Shown: positions 1 through 8,788 of the stretch, piece by piece | Numbering within the stretch: position 1 is the first letter of the stretch | Layout: every line of letters begins with the position of its first letter | NCBI RefSeq assembly: GCF_017573545.1 | Contig: NZ_JAGEOK010000036.1 | Location: 43,215-107,214 of the forward strand | Source: Actinomadura nitritigenes | GTDB taxonomy: Bacteria > Actinomycetota > Actinomycetes > Streptosporangiales > Streptosporangiaceae | Length of the DNA: 64,000 bases | Reading direction: 5' to 3' | Translations under genes and position numbers: made by a program | The notes under the pieces: generated by a model | The model's input: only the letters and a program-made list of their open reading frames with translations | The model's database searches: none | Told to the model about the DNA's origin: nothing

Positions 1-833
1 CGGAGCCGGACGACATGTCCGCGCTGTGGGCGGCCTTCTACGTCGCGTCCGCCGGCGGCCTCGACCCGCTGATCGAGACGACCGGCGGCGCGCAGCAGGA
101 CCGCGTCTCCGGCGGCTCCCAGCGGATCGCGCTCGCCCTGGCCGACGAGCTGGGCGACCGGGTCGTCCTGGACGCGCCCGTCACCGAGATCGCCTGGACG
201 GACGGTTCCGTCCGGCTCCGCGCGCCCCGCGCGGAGGTGCGGGCCCGGCGCGCCGTCATCGCCGTCCCGCCGCCGCTCGCCGCCCGCATCCGGTACGCGC
301 CCGGCCTGCCCGGCGACCGCGACCAGCTCGCCCAGCGCCTGCCGATGGGCCGCGTGATCAAGGTGAACGTCGTGTACGGCGAGCCGTTCTGGCGCGCGGA
401 CGGCTTCAGCGGCCAGGCCAACAGCGACCGCCGCGGGTTCGCCGTCGTCTTCGACAACACCCCGGAGAGCGGGTCGCCGGGGGTGCTCGTCGGGTTCCTG
501 GAGGGACGGCACGCCGACGCCGCCGCGCGGCTCGACCCGGCGTCGCGCCGCGAGCGGGTCCTCGCCGACCTCGCCGGGTACTTCGGCCCGCGCGCCCGCG
601 ACCCGATCGCGTTCATCGAGCGGGACTGGGCGGAGGAGGAGTACTCGCGCGGCTGCTACGGCGCGTTCGCCACGCCCGGCACCCTGACGCGGTTCGGTCC
701 CGCCCTGCGCAGGCCCGTCGGGCCGCTGCACTGGGCCGGCACCGAGACCGCCACGCGCTGGGCCGGGTACATGGACGGCGCCGTGGAGTCCGGCCACCGC
801 GCCGCCCGCGAGGTCGCCGCCGCCCTCACCTGA
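1..833 (+). CDS. Flavin monoamine oxidase, C-terminal part (5' end outside window)
   Basis: Open from the left edge (frame beginning at base 3), so the N-terminal Rossmann FAD motif is missing from view. The visible 276 or so residues carry the amine-oxidase FAD/substrate region and the classic C-terminal signature HWAGTETATRWAGYMDGAVE, which closes the FAD site. A Cys in YSRGCYGA aligns by eye with the Cys that covalently binds flavin in eukaryotic MAO; whether it is flavinylated here is unknown. The expected reaction is oxidative deamination of an amine with H2O2 production. The substrate cannot be read from the sequence. The gene converges on recQ with a gap of about 20 bp. Confidence 0.9.
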   Translation, partial: EPDDMSALWAAFYVASAGGLDPLIETTGGAQQDRVSGGSQRIALALADELGDRVVLDAPVTEIAWTDGSVRLRAPRAEVRARRAVIAVPPPLAARIRYAPGLPGDRDQLAQRLPMGRVIKVNVVYGEPFWRADGFSGQANSDRRGFAVVFDNTPESGSPGVLVGFLEGRHADAAARLDPASRRERVLADLAGYFGPRARDPIAFIERDWAEEEYSRGCYGAFATPGTLTRFGPALRRPVGPLHWAGTETATRWAGYMDGAVESGHRAAREVAAALT

Positions 834-855
834 GGGATCAGGGCGTGGCGAGGGT

Positions 856-2694
856 TCAGGCCGTTTCGGCGAGGGTCTCCAGGACCTGCTCGCCGTACTT
901 CGCGAGCTTGTTCTCGCCGACGCCGCTCACCTTGCCCAGCTCGGCGAGGGACGACGGCCGCGCCGTCGCGATCTCGCGGAGCGTCGCGTCGTGGAAGATG
1001 ACGTAGGCGGGGACGCCCTGCTCCTTGGCGGTGGCGGCGCGCCAGGCGCGGAGCCGCTCGAACAGCGGCGCCGCCTCGGCGGGCAGCTCGACGGGCGCCT
1101 TGCGGTCCTTCGCGGCCTTCGCCGCCTTCGGCGGGGTCCGTTCGGGTTCGCGGCGCATCGGCACCGTGCGCTCGCCGCGCAGCACGCCCGCGCTCGCCTC
1201 GGTCAGGACGAGCGTGCCGTGGTTGCTCTCGACCGCGACGAGGCCCTGCGCCAGCAGCTGCCGGACGACGCCGCGCCACTCCGCCTCGCGCAGCTCCGTG
1301 CCGATGCCGAACGACTTCAGCGCGTCGTGGTCGAACTGGATGACCTTGGCGTTCTTCTTGCCGAGCAGGATGTCGATGATGTGGCCGGCGCCGAACTTCT
1401 GCCGCCGCTCCCGCTCCAGCCGGACGATCACCGAGAGCACCTTCTGCGCCGGGACGGTCGCGTCCCACGTCTCGGGCGGGGACAGGCACGTGTCGCAGTT
1501 GCCGCACGGCTCGCCGGGCTGCCCGAAGTAGTTCAGCAGCTGGACGCGGCGGCACTCGACGGTCTCGCAGAGCGCCAGCATCGCGTCCAGGTGCAGGGAC
1601 TGGCGGCGGCGGAACGCGGCGTCGCCCTCCCCGGAGTCGATCATCTTGCGGAGGTTGACGACGTCCTGCAGCCCGTAGGCGAGCCAGGCCGTGGACGGCA
1701 GCCCGTCGCGCCCGGCGCGCCCCGTCTCCTGGTAGTAGCCCTCGACGGACTTGGGCAGGTCGAGGTGCGCGACGAACCGGACGTCCGGCTTGTCGATGCC
1801 CATGCCGAACGCGATCGTCGCGACGATGACGAGGCCGTCCTCGCGCAGGAACCGCGCCTGGTTCGCGGCGCGCGTCCCCGCGTCGAGGCCCGCGTGGTAC
1901 GGGAGGGCCTCGATGCCGTTCTCGGTGAGGAACGCGGCGTGCTTCTCGACCGAGTTGCGGGACAGGCAGTACACGATGCCCGCGTCGCCCTGGTGCTCGG
2001 TCTGCAGCAGCCGGAGCAGCTGCCGCTTCGCGTCGGTCTTCGGCTCGATCCGGTACTGGATGTTCGGGCGGTCGAAGCTCGCGACGAAGTGCCGGGCGTC
2101 CTCCAGCCGGAGCCGGGACGCGATCTCGGTGCGGGTCGCCTCCGTCGCGGTCGCGGTCAGCGCGATGCGCGGCACGTCCGGCCAGCGTTCGTGCAGGCCG
2201 GACAGCATCAGGTAGTCGGGCCGGAAGTCGTGCCCCCACTGCGACACGCAGTGCGCCTCGTCGATCGCGAACAGCGCGACGTCGCCCCGGTCGAGCAGCT
2301 CGACCGCCGCCGGGACGCGCAGCCGCTCCGGCGCGAGGTAGAGCAGGTCGAGCTCGCCCGCGAGGAACTGGGCCTCCACGACGCGGCGCTCGTCGAGGTC
2401 CTGCGTGGAGTTGAGGAAGCCGGCGCTGACGCCGAGCGCGCGCAGCGCGTCCACCTGGTCCTGCATGAGCGCGATCAGCGGCGAGATCACGACGCCGGTG
2501 CCCTTCCGGACCAGCGACGGGATCTGGTAGCACAGCGACTTGCCGCCGCCGGTCGGCATCAGGACGAGGGCGTCCCCGCCCCCGACGACGTGCTCGATGA
2601 TCTCCCGCTGCCCGTCCCGGAACGCGTCGTATCCGAACACGCGCCGCAGCGTGTCCAGTGTCTCCGGGGTCTCGAGGAAGTCGGGGGAGGCCAT
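856..2694 (-). CDS. recQ: ATP-dependent DNA helicase RecQ
   Basis: A 612-residue protein with full RecQ architecture: Walker A TGGGKS near residue 47, DEAH-type motif II (IDEAHCVSQWGHDFRPD), helicase C domain with the QETGRAGRDG motif, a Cys zinc-binding cluster (CRRVQLLNYFG, then CGNCDTC), a winged helix, and a C-terminal HRDC domain (about 535-605). It unwinds DNA 3' to 5' during recombinational repair. The ATG start is supported by a TAGGAT -10 box (2701-2706) ending 6 nt upstream, which implies a leaderless transcript. The coding strand shows normal actinobacterial GC3; a long plus-strand ORF over the same bases is a shadow. Confidence 0.95.
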   Translation of the reverse strand: MASPDFLETPETLDTLRRVFGYDAFRDGQREIIEHVVGGGDALVLMPTGGGKSLCYQIPSLVRKGTGVVISPLIALMQDQVDALRALGVSAGFLNSTQDLDERRVVEAQFLAGELDLLYLAPERLRVPAAVELLDRGDVALFAIDEAHCVSQWGHDFRPDYLMLSGLHERWPDVPRIALTATATEATRTEIASRLRLEDARHFVASFDRPNIQYRIEPKTDAKRQLLRLLQTEHQGDAGIVYCLSRNSVEKHAAFLTENGIEALPYHAGLDAGTRAANQARFLREDGLVIVATIAFGMGIDKPDVRFVAHLDLPKSVEGYYQETGRAGRDGLPSTAWLAYGLQDVVNLRKMIDSGEGDAAFRRRQSLHLDAMLALCETVECRRVQLLNYFGQPGEPCGNCDTCLSPPETWDATVPAQKVLSVIVRLERERRQKFGAGHIIDILLGKKNAKVIQFDHDALKSFGIGTELREAEWRGVVRQLLAQGLVAVESNHGTLVLTEASAGVLRGERTVPMRREPERTPPKAAKAAKDRKAPVELPAEAAPLFERLRAWRAATAKEQGVPAYVIFHDATLREIATARPSSLAELGKVSGVGENKLAKYGEQVLETLAETA

Positions 2695-2740
2695 CGGCCC
2701 ATCCTATGAGCGCCCGCCGACAGCCGTCCCCGGGACGGGT

Positions 2741-3394
2741 TCACAGGGCGGTGAGCAGGGCGGGCGTCAGCTCGTCGAGGTCCTTCGCGACGTGCGCGGC
2801 GAGCGCGAGCGCGTCGTCCGAGGGCGGGTGCGCCTCGCGCGGGACCGCGATCACCGTCATCCCGGCCGCGTGCGCGGAGCGCAGGCCGTTGCTCGAGTCC
2901 TCGACCGCGACGCAGTCCCCGGGCGGGACCCCCAGCTGCGCGGCCACGGCGAGGTAGCCGTCCGGCGCGGGCTTGCCGGCGTCGACCTCCTCCGTGGACA
3001 GGGTCGCGCGGAACAGCGCGTCCACCCTGAGATGCCCGAGCACCAGGTCGATCAGCGCGGGCGGGGACGAGCTGGCGAGGCCGAGCGGGCGGAACGCGGC
3101 GAGCCGGCGGACGGCGTCCTCGGCGCCCGGCAGCAGCGGCGGCCCCGCCGCGTACCGCTGGGACATCTCGTCGATCACCGCGTAGGCGACCTCCTCCGCG
3201 GTGACGCCGTCGACGAGGTCGGCCGCGATGTAGCGGGCCCACTCCACGGTGCTCATGCCCATGAGGCGCTGCTGCGTGTCGGGCAGCCACCGCCCGCCGC
3301 GGGACGCGACGTAGCCGCGCCGCACCTCCTCCCACACCGGTTCGGAGTCGATCAGCACGCCGTCCAGGTCGAAAACGATGGCCTCCAAGGGCAT
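2741..3394 (-). CDS. HAD-superfamily phosphatase, beta-phosphoglucomutase-like
   Basis: Encodes 217 residues. Motif I is FDLDGVLIDSEPVW near the N terminus (nucleophile Asp and general acid Asp), motif II is LASSSPP, and the motif III Lys and motif IV acidic pair are in GKPAPDGY and VAVEDSSNG. The cap sits between motifs I and II, as in subfamily I HADs such as beta-phosphoglucomutase and small sugar-phosphate phosphatases. The ATG at 3394 is chosen because it has a GGGAGGA ribosome site 6 nt upstream and places motif I at the usual distance; an upstream in-frame extension looks non-coding. The exact substrate is not predictable. Confidence 0.88.
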   Translation of the reverse strand: MPLEAIVFDLDGVLIDSEPVWEEVRRGYVASRGGRWLPDTQQRLMGMSTVEWARYIAADLVDGVTAEEVAYAVIDEMSQRYAAGPPLLPGAEDAVRRLAAFRPLGLASSSPPALIDLVLGHLRVDALFRATLSTEEVDAGKPAPDGYLAVAAQLGVPPGDCVAVEDSSNGLRSAHAAGMTVIAVPREAHPPSDDALALAAHVAKDLDELTPALLTAL

Positions 3395-3590
3395 GGTTCC
3401 TCCCGGGAATCGGCACCGCCTACGGCAACGATCATTACCCACCGCGCTCGGTGGGCAACCTCGGGTCGCCAATCGGACTAAAGCCCTCTGACCTGGATTT
3501 ATCCGACGAATTCGACATGATCGGCTTCCCGTCTGGCATGGTGGTGGGCCTCCGAACCCCCTCCGGAGTCACCGCAGAGGAGATCTGCAC

Positions 3591-4106
3591 ATGGCGTTCA
3601 TCGGACTGCTCCTGCTCGCCGCGGCCGCCGCGGTCGCCGCCGGGATCATCATGGACAACACCGACCCCTCCCACCTCACCGCCTTCGGCCAGGCCATCCC
3701 CGGCATCCACAACGAGTGGCAGGTCTTCCTCGCCGGCGCGGCCGTCGCCGTCGTCTTCGTCGTCGGCACGATGCTCACCTTCGCCGGCGCCGGCCGCCTC
3801 CTGCGCGCCCGCCGCGACCTGCGCTACCTGCGCGAGGAGCACGAGGAGTCGCTGACCACCCTCGAGATGGAGAAGCGCCGGCTCCAGCGCGAACTCGCCC
3901 GCGCCCGGCAGAACGGCGGCCCCGCGCCGTCGGCGCCCGCTGCCGCGGGTACGCCGCCGCTGTCGCGCCAGGGCGCCGCCGCGCCGTCCGCCCCCGCCCC
4001 CGCCGCGCCCGCCCCCTCGCCTGCCGCGTCCGCGCCGCGCGCCCCCCGTGGCGGACCCCGCTCCCAGGTCTCCGCCCGCTCCCCGTTCTTCGACCGGGCC
4101 GACTGA
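3591..4106 (+). CDS. Small membrane protein with cytoplasmic coiled coil
   Basis: 171 residues: an N-terminal hydrophobic helix (about 4-20), a polar loop, a second hydrophobic helix (about 46-65), an RARRDLRYLREEHEESL-type charged coiled coil (about 70-105), and a Pro/Ala-rich tail. The first residues resemble the LapA/DUF1049 two-helix pattern, but I would not assign it firmly. The ATG follows GAGGAGATCTGCAC, a good ribosome site. Its function is unknown; it would sit in the membrane with its tail in the cytoplasm. It lies just upstream of a second membrane-protein gene on the same strand. Confidence 0.8.
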   Translation: MAFIGLLLLAAAAAVAAGIIMDNTDPSHLTAFGQAIPGIHNEWQVFLAGAAVAVVFVVGTMLTFAGAGRLLRARRDLRYLREEHEESLTTLEMEKRRLQRELARARQNGGPAPSAPAAAGTPPLSRQGAAAPSAPAPAAPAPSPAASAPRAPRGGPRSQVSARSPFFDRAD

Positions 4107-4215
4107 CGCCCGTCCGCCGGGCCGACCCCGGTCGTTCCGGATGATGAGCCGCACCGGTGGCGAATCGCCGCGCAGAGGGATGAATTTCGCGACCTTCCCC
4201 TACGATCCTCGTGGT

Positions 4216-4608
4216 GTGCGCATCCTCATCAAGGTCGTCATCACCGCGATCGCCCTCTGGGCCGCCACCGCGCTGATCGACGGCATCACGCTCACCGGCC
4301 GGGACACCGCCCACCGCGCGCTGACACTGCTCTGCGTCGCGGTCATCTTCGGCCTGGTCAACGCCGTCATCAAGCCGATCGTGAAGACGCTCGGCTGTGC
4401 CTTCTACATCCTCACCCTCGGCCTCATCGGCCTCGTCGTGAACGGCCTGCTGCTCTGGCTGACCAGCGCCGTCGCCGGCCGCCTCGACCTGCCGTTCCAC
4501 GTCAGCGGGTTCTGGCCCGCCTTCTGGGGCGCGATCGTCGTCGGCGTCGTCGGCTGGCTCCTGCACGTCCTCGTCCCCGGCGACGACGATGACGACGACC
4601 GGGACTGA
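4216..4608 (+). CDS. Phage holin family 4-like (YvlD/DUF360-type) membrane protein
   Basis: About 130 residues, nearly all hydrophobic, with four predicted helices. The motif GLVNAVIKPIVKTL followed by TLGLIGLVVNGLLLW is typical of the widespread Phage_holin_4_2 family of chromosomal membrane proteins, which are not lytic holins; their role is unknown. The GTG at 4216 is preferred because a TACGAT -10 box (4201-4206) lies 9 nt upstream, fitting a leaderless transcript, and homologues of this type begin directly with the first helix. An ATG at 4180 is the alternative. It ends in an Asp-rich tail and its stop codon abuts the stop of the convergent gene with no spacing. Confidence 0.8.
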   Translation: MRILIKVVITAIALWAATALIDGITLTGRDTAHRALTLLCVAVIFGLVNAVIKPIVKTLGCAFYILTLGLIGLVVNGLLLWLTSAVAGRLDLPFHVSGFWPAFWGAIVVGVVGWLLHVLVPGDDDDDDRD

Positions 4609-7600
4609 CTAGCCTCCGTCCTCCACCAGCCGGGGTGCGGCGACCGCGCAGCGCGCGAACGTCCCGTGCCCCGGCTGCTCGTCGCCGGGTGGGCCCACGA
4701 GGATCCAGCGGGCCGCCCTGACGGCGCCGACCAGGAAGTCCGCGTCGTCGAGCACGCCCACCGCGACCAGCGCGCCGAACCGCTCGCCCGGCACCGCCGC
4801 CCCCACGCCCACCGGTGTCCCGACCACCAGGTCCGCGGCGGGCAGCAGCGCGGCGCCGTCCGCCTCGCCGCCCCCCAGGAGCCCGCCCAGCTCCTCGATC
4901 CGGGCCATCGCCGCCCGCCGGTGCTCCCCGAACACCTCGGGATCGTCCGCCGGGTCCGCCCCGAACACCTCCCGGACCTTCTCCCGCGACCGCGCCTCCG
5001 TCTCCGTCGCCGCCTGCACGTCGGCCTCGGCGGCGGCCGTCTCCGCCTGGCCCTCCGCGCCGCGCCGGTCGAGCTCCGCCCGGCCCTCCGCGGCGCGCGC
5101 CACCGCCGCCTCCGTGTCCGCGCGCGCCCGTTCCATCGCCGCGAGAGCCTCCTCCCGGCCCGTCCGCGCGGCCTCCACCCGCTCCTCGATCGCCCGCGCC
5201 GCCTGCTGCGCGGCCCGCGCCTCCAGGCCCGCCTGCGTCGCCCGGTCCACCGCCTCCGCCGCGCGCCGCGCCTGCTCCTGGTGCTCCGCGCCCGCCGTCT
5301 CCCGCTCCGTCGCCAGCCACGCCAGCTCCGTCGTCAGCCGCTCCTGCGCCTCCCGCGCCGTCGCCAGCCGCGGCCCGCTCTCCGCCACGAACGTCGCGAG
5401 GCCCTGCCGGTGCGCCTCCGCCCGCTCCGCAGCGTCCTTCGCCTCCTGCGCGCGCTTGGCCGCCTCGTCGGCCTCCCGTGCCCGCGCCCGTACCTCCGCC
5501 CGGACGCTCCGCAGGTTCGACGGCGGCGCCGCCACATGCAGCCGCTGCGTCAGCGTCATCTTCCGCCGCACCGCCGCCAGCGCCGACTCCGCCGACACCA
5601 GCCGGTAGTAGGCCGCGTGCCCCTCCGCCGACGCGTCGGCGTCCACGGCGGCCAGCCTGTCCGCCTCCTCCATCGCCGCCGGCAGCGCCGCCTGCGCGCG
5701 CGCCAGCTCATCCTTCAGCGACGCCTCCACCTGCTGTGCGTCCCGCAACTCGTTCTGCGCCTCATGGGCCCGCTGTTCCAGCTGCATGCACCGCGCGAAC
5801 GCCTCGTCCGCCACCCGCGTCAGCTCGCTCGCCTCGACGCCCGCCGCGTCCGCGATCGCCTGCAACCGCTCCGCCTCCGCGCGCGGGCCGGCCAGTTCCT
5901 CCTCCGCCTCCCGCTGGACCACGACCAGCCGTTCCGCCTCGGCCTCCGCCTCGGCGGCCCGCTCCTCCGCGCTCTGCGCCCCGTCCCGCGCCTCCTCGAT
6001 CGCGCTGGCCAGGCGCGCCAGCTCCGCGTCCAGCGCCTCCTTCCGCGCGGCCGCGTCCGCCCGCACCGCCGCCAGCGCCTCCACGTCCCGGGGCCACTGC
6101 TCCAGCAGCATCAACCCGCGCCGCAGCGCGCCCGCCTCGGCCCGCCACGCCCGCGGCCACCCCTCGCCGGCGGCCCGCAACGCGGCCCCCACCGCCCCCG
6201 CCTCCGCGGCCTCCGACGCGCCCTCCATGCGCTCATAGACCTCATCGGCCTGCCCGGACAGCGCCGAGCCGTCCTCCGCCGGTGCCGCACCCTCCGAGTG
6301 CGCGCCGGTCTCCCAGACCACATCTTCGGGCGCATCGCTCAGCGTCGCCTCTGCGGCTCCTCCTCCGGTCGGGACGTCAGGACGCGCCCCGGCCTCGCCG
6401 TGCTGGGCTTCCGCCGGCGCCGCGCCAGGGCTCCCCTCCTCGGCCGCCTGGACGGGGAGGGCCAGGGTCTCCGTGGAGTCCGGGGCACTCGCACCACCGG
6501 ACGGGACTCCAGCGTCGTCGCCCGGTCGTCCGGGCAGCGCATGGGCCGCCGTCGCCTCCGCCGAGATCGGGACGTCCGCGCTCGCGCCGGGTTCGGGACG
6601 TTCGGGCACTGCGGGCTGCTCGCCGTCCGCCAAGGGGCCGGGAAGCGCCTCCGCGCGCGTCGCGTCCGCGCTGGACTGGAGGTCGTCTTCTGCGAGGGCG
6701 GGCAGCGGTTCGGCTCGCGTCGCGTCCGCGGCGCCCGCCTCGGGCATGCCGTCAGCGAGCGCGCCGGGGAGGGGCTCAGCGCGCGTCACTCCCGCGCCGG
6801 GGTCGGGGAGGCCGGTCACCGGCTTGAACTCGACGGTCCCGTGGGAGCCGAAGTCGTCTCGGACCGGCGCCGCGGTGGCCTCCTCCTGCGGCTGGACGGC
6901 CTCGGGGGCGGTGGGCTCCGCTGGGACGGTGGGCTCCGCTGAGGTGGCGGCGGGCGGTTCGTCGGGGAGCGTCGGAAGCTTGAGGGTCTCGTCGGACCCG
7001 GCGGGCCGGACGGGAGCCGGAGCGGGCGGCGCGGACGGGGGCACGGACGGCGGCACGGACGGCGCGGGCGGCACGGACGGCGGCGCGGACGGCGGCGCGG
7101 GCGGCCGGGGCGGCTGGGTCTCGATGAGGAGGGTGAGGATCTCCGGGGCCTCCTGGACGGCGTCGAGGAGCTCGGCGGCCTTCTCGGGGGTGGGGGCGAG
7201 CAGCAGGGTGCGCTCGCCGGCGGCCTTGAGGTCCGCGATGAGGGCCCGGACGCTCTCCGCCTCGTCCCCCGTCCGGACGAGGCGTACCGCACCGGTCTCT
7301 TCAAGGGCGCCCGGCTCTTCGAGGGTGCCGGGGGCGACGAGGAGGCGGGCAAGGGTCTCCCAGTCGCCGGCGACGCGTCCGCCCCGGAGGGCCCGGAGCG
7401 CGTCGAGCTGGGCCGTCCAGCCGAGCGCGTCGTCCTCGAGCCCTGACTGGAGATGCTCGTACTTCTCCGCCAGTGGCGCGTAGACGTTCTCGACGAGTTC
7501 GGGACCGCCCCAGGAGACCTCCTCCACGCCGAGGGCCGGCGTCTCCTCCGCCGGGGCCTCGGTCAGCGGCAGCGTCTCCAGGTCTGGACGGGCGTCGAGC

Positions 7601-7650
7601 TCGGGCTCCGGCGCGCCGTCCGGCTCGTTGGGTTCCGTTGAGTGGTTCAC
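4609..7650 (-). CDS. Coiled-coil protein with degenerate SF1 (AAA_11-like) helicase halves
   Basis: 1013 residues. Residues about 122-165 read like the start of a DNA2/UPF1-type helicase domain, but the P-loop is lost: VRLVRTGDEAES stands where GPPGTGKT is expected, followed by a motif Ia-like RTLLLAPTPEKAAELL. Next come a Pro/Ala/Glu-rich low-complexity stretch (about 175-480) and a long Ala/Glu/Arg coiled coil (about 500-920). The last 80 residues resemble the motif II/III region: ADLVVGTPVGVGA, then FGALVAVGVLDDADFL and WILVGPPGDEQP, where VDEA and LVGDPQQL would be normal. There is no second RecA domain. I infer a catalytically dead scaffold derived from a helicase. The GTG start has only a weak GGGATGG upstream. 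Confidence 0.75.
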   Translation of the reverse strand: MNHSTEPNEPDGAPEPELDARPDLETLPLTEAPAEETPALGVEEVSWGGPELVENVYAPLAEKYEHLQSGLEDDALGWTAQLDALRALRGGRVAGDWETLARLLVAPGTLEEPGALEETGAVRLVRTGDEAESVRALIADLKAAGERTLLLAPTPEKAAELLDAVQEAPEILTLLIETQPPRPPAPPSAPPSVPPAPSVPPSVPPSAPPAPAPVRPAGSDETLKLPTLPDEPPAATSAEPTVPAEPTAPEAVQPQEEATAAPVRDDFGSHGTVEFKPVTGLPDPGAGVTRAEPLPGALADGMPEAGAADATRAEPLPALAEDDLQSSADATRAEALPGPLADGEQPAVPERPEPGASADVPISAEATAAHALPGRPGDDAGVPSGGASAPDSTETLALPVQAAEEGSPGAAPAEAQHGEAGARPDVPTGGGAAEATLSDAPEDVVWETGAHSEGAAPAEDGSALSGQADEVYERMEGASEAAEAGAVGAALRAAGEGWPRAWRAEAGALRRGLMLLEQWPRDVEALAAVRADAAARKEALDAELARLASAIEEARDGAQSAEERAAEAEAEAERLVVVQREAEEELAGPRAEAERLQAIADAAGVEASELTRVADEAFARCMQLEQRAHEAQNELRDAQQVEASLKDELARAQAALPAAMEEADRLAAVDADASAEGHAAYYRLVSAESALAAVRRKMTLTQRLHVAAPPSNLRSVRAEVRARAREADEAAKRAQEAKDAAERAEAHRQGLATFVAESGPRLATAREAQERLTTELAWLATERETAGAEHQEQARRAAEAVDRATQAGLEARAAQQAARAIEERVEAARTGREEALAAMERARADTEAAVARAAEGRAELDRRGAEGQAETAAAEADVQAATETEARSREKVREVFGADPADDPEVFGEHRRAAMARIEELGGLLGGGEADGAALLPAADLVVGTPVGVGAAVPGERFGALVAVGVLDDADFLVGAVRAARWILVGPPGDEQPGHGTFARCAVAAPRLVEDGG

Positions 7651-7771
7651 CTACGCCATCCCGTCCCAGATCGACCCGGGGCCGTATGTGTCCCCTTTTG
7701 CCCGCGTCTAACGTCTCACATGGAAACGATCACCCGTGGCCCGCGCGGAGGCGCGTGATGATCTTCACCGG

Positions 7772-8788
7772 TCAGTGCGGGTTGGTGGCGAGGAGCTCGG
7801 CCAGGAGGTCGTCGAGGGTGACGATCCCGGCGAACCCGCCCCGGTCGCCGTTGACGACGGCGAGCTGCGCGCGGGCGCGGCGCATCCGGCTGACGGCGTC
7901 GAGGACGGTGGTCTCCGCGGTGAGGGCCGGCGCCGGGTAGGCGAGCTCGCCGGCGGGCCGGTCGCCGTCCGGTTCGGTGATGGCGGCGCGGACGTGCACG
8001 ATGCCGGTCGCGGTGCCGTCCGGGCCGCGGACGAGGAGGCGGCTGTGGCCGCTCGCGGTCGCGGTGCGGCGGATGTCGGCGGCGGACGCGCCCGCGTCGA
8101 TCGTGGTCACCGACGAGGCGGGGATGACCAGGTGCCGGACGGTGGCCTCGCGCGCGGAGATCGCGCGGCGGAGCAGCTCGTGGTCGTGGCGCCCGATGAG
8201 GCCGAGGCGGCGGGACTCGCCGACCAGGTGGCTGAGCCGGGCCGGGTCGGTGTGGCTGTCCAGCTCGTCGCGGGGCGTGACCCGGACGAGCCGCAGGAGC
8301 CCGTTGGTCGTGGCGTTCAGCGCGGCGAGGATCGGCCGGGACACCTTCGCGAACCCGCGGAACGGCAGCGCGAGCAGGACCGCGGAGCGCTCCGGGTTCA
8401 CGATGGCCCAGGACTTCGGCGCCATCTCGCCGACGACCATGTGCAGGAAGGTGATGACGCCGAGGGCGCAGGCGAGGGCGGCGGCCTTGGCGCCGGCCTC
8501 GGGGACGCCGATGGCGTGCAGGGGCGGTTCGAGGAGGTGCTCGAACGCGGGCTCGGTGACGATCGCGAGCCCCAGCGAGCACATCGTGATGCCGAACTGC
8601 GCGCCGGCGAGCATCAGCGACAGCTCGCGGACGCCCGCGACGGCCGCCGCGGCGGGGCGGCTGCCCTTGCCGGCGGCGCGTTCGAGCTGGGACCGGTTGG
8701 CGGCGACGAGCGCGAACTCCGACGCGACGAAGAAGCCGTTCCCGATCAGCAGCAGGACGGTGACGAGCAGGGAGGTCAGCGGGTCCAT
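7772..8788 (-). CDS. CNNM/HlyC-CorC family membrane protein (short form)
   Basis: 338 residues. An N-terminal DUF21/CNNM transmembrane domain begins with a hydrophobic helix and the family motif FFVASEFALV, with HMVVGEMAPKSW in the later helix region, followed by a CBS-domain pair (about 200-330). The C-terminal CorC_HlyC domain present in its neighbour is absent. CNNM proteins are linked to Mg2+/divalent cation transport or homeostasis. The start at 8788 has an excellent GAGGAGG ribosome site. The first 13 bases overlap the end of the upstream paralogue, so the two are co-translated and may form a heterodimer. Confidence 0.9.
   Translation of the reverse strand: MDPLTSLLVTVLLLIGNGFFVASEFALVAANRSQLERAAGKGSRPAAAAVAGVRELSLMLAGAQFGITMCSLGLAIVTEPAFEHLLEPPLHAIGVPEAGAKAAALACALGVITFLHMVVGEMAPKSWAIVNPERSAVLLALPFRGFAKVSRPILAALNATTNGLLRLVRVTPRDELDSHTDPARLSHLVGESRRLGLIGRHDHELLRRAISAREATVRHLVIPASSVTTIDAGASAADIRRTATASGHSRLLVRGPDGTATGIVHVRAAITEPDGDRPAGELAYPAPALTAETTVLDAVSRMRRARAQLAVVNGDRGGFAGIVTLDDLLAELLATNPH

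Noticed and set aside
991..2709. Long plus-strand ORF opposite recQ
   Set aside because: Composition (Arg, Leu, Gln, Asp, Val) is that of antisense high-GC shadow frames, with no domain; recQ motifs are unambiguous on the minus strand.
4666..6942. 758-residue plus-strand ORF opposite the coiled-coil protein
   Set aside because: Arg/Pro/Leu-rich shadow; the minus-strand frame has GC3 bias and helicase-like motifs.
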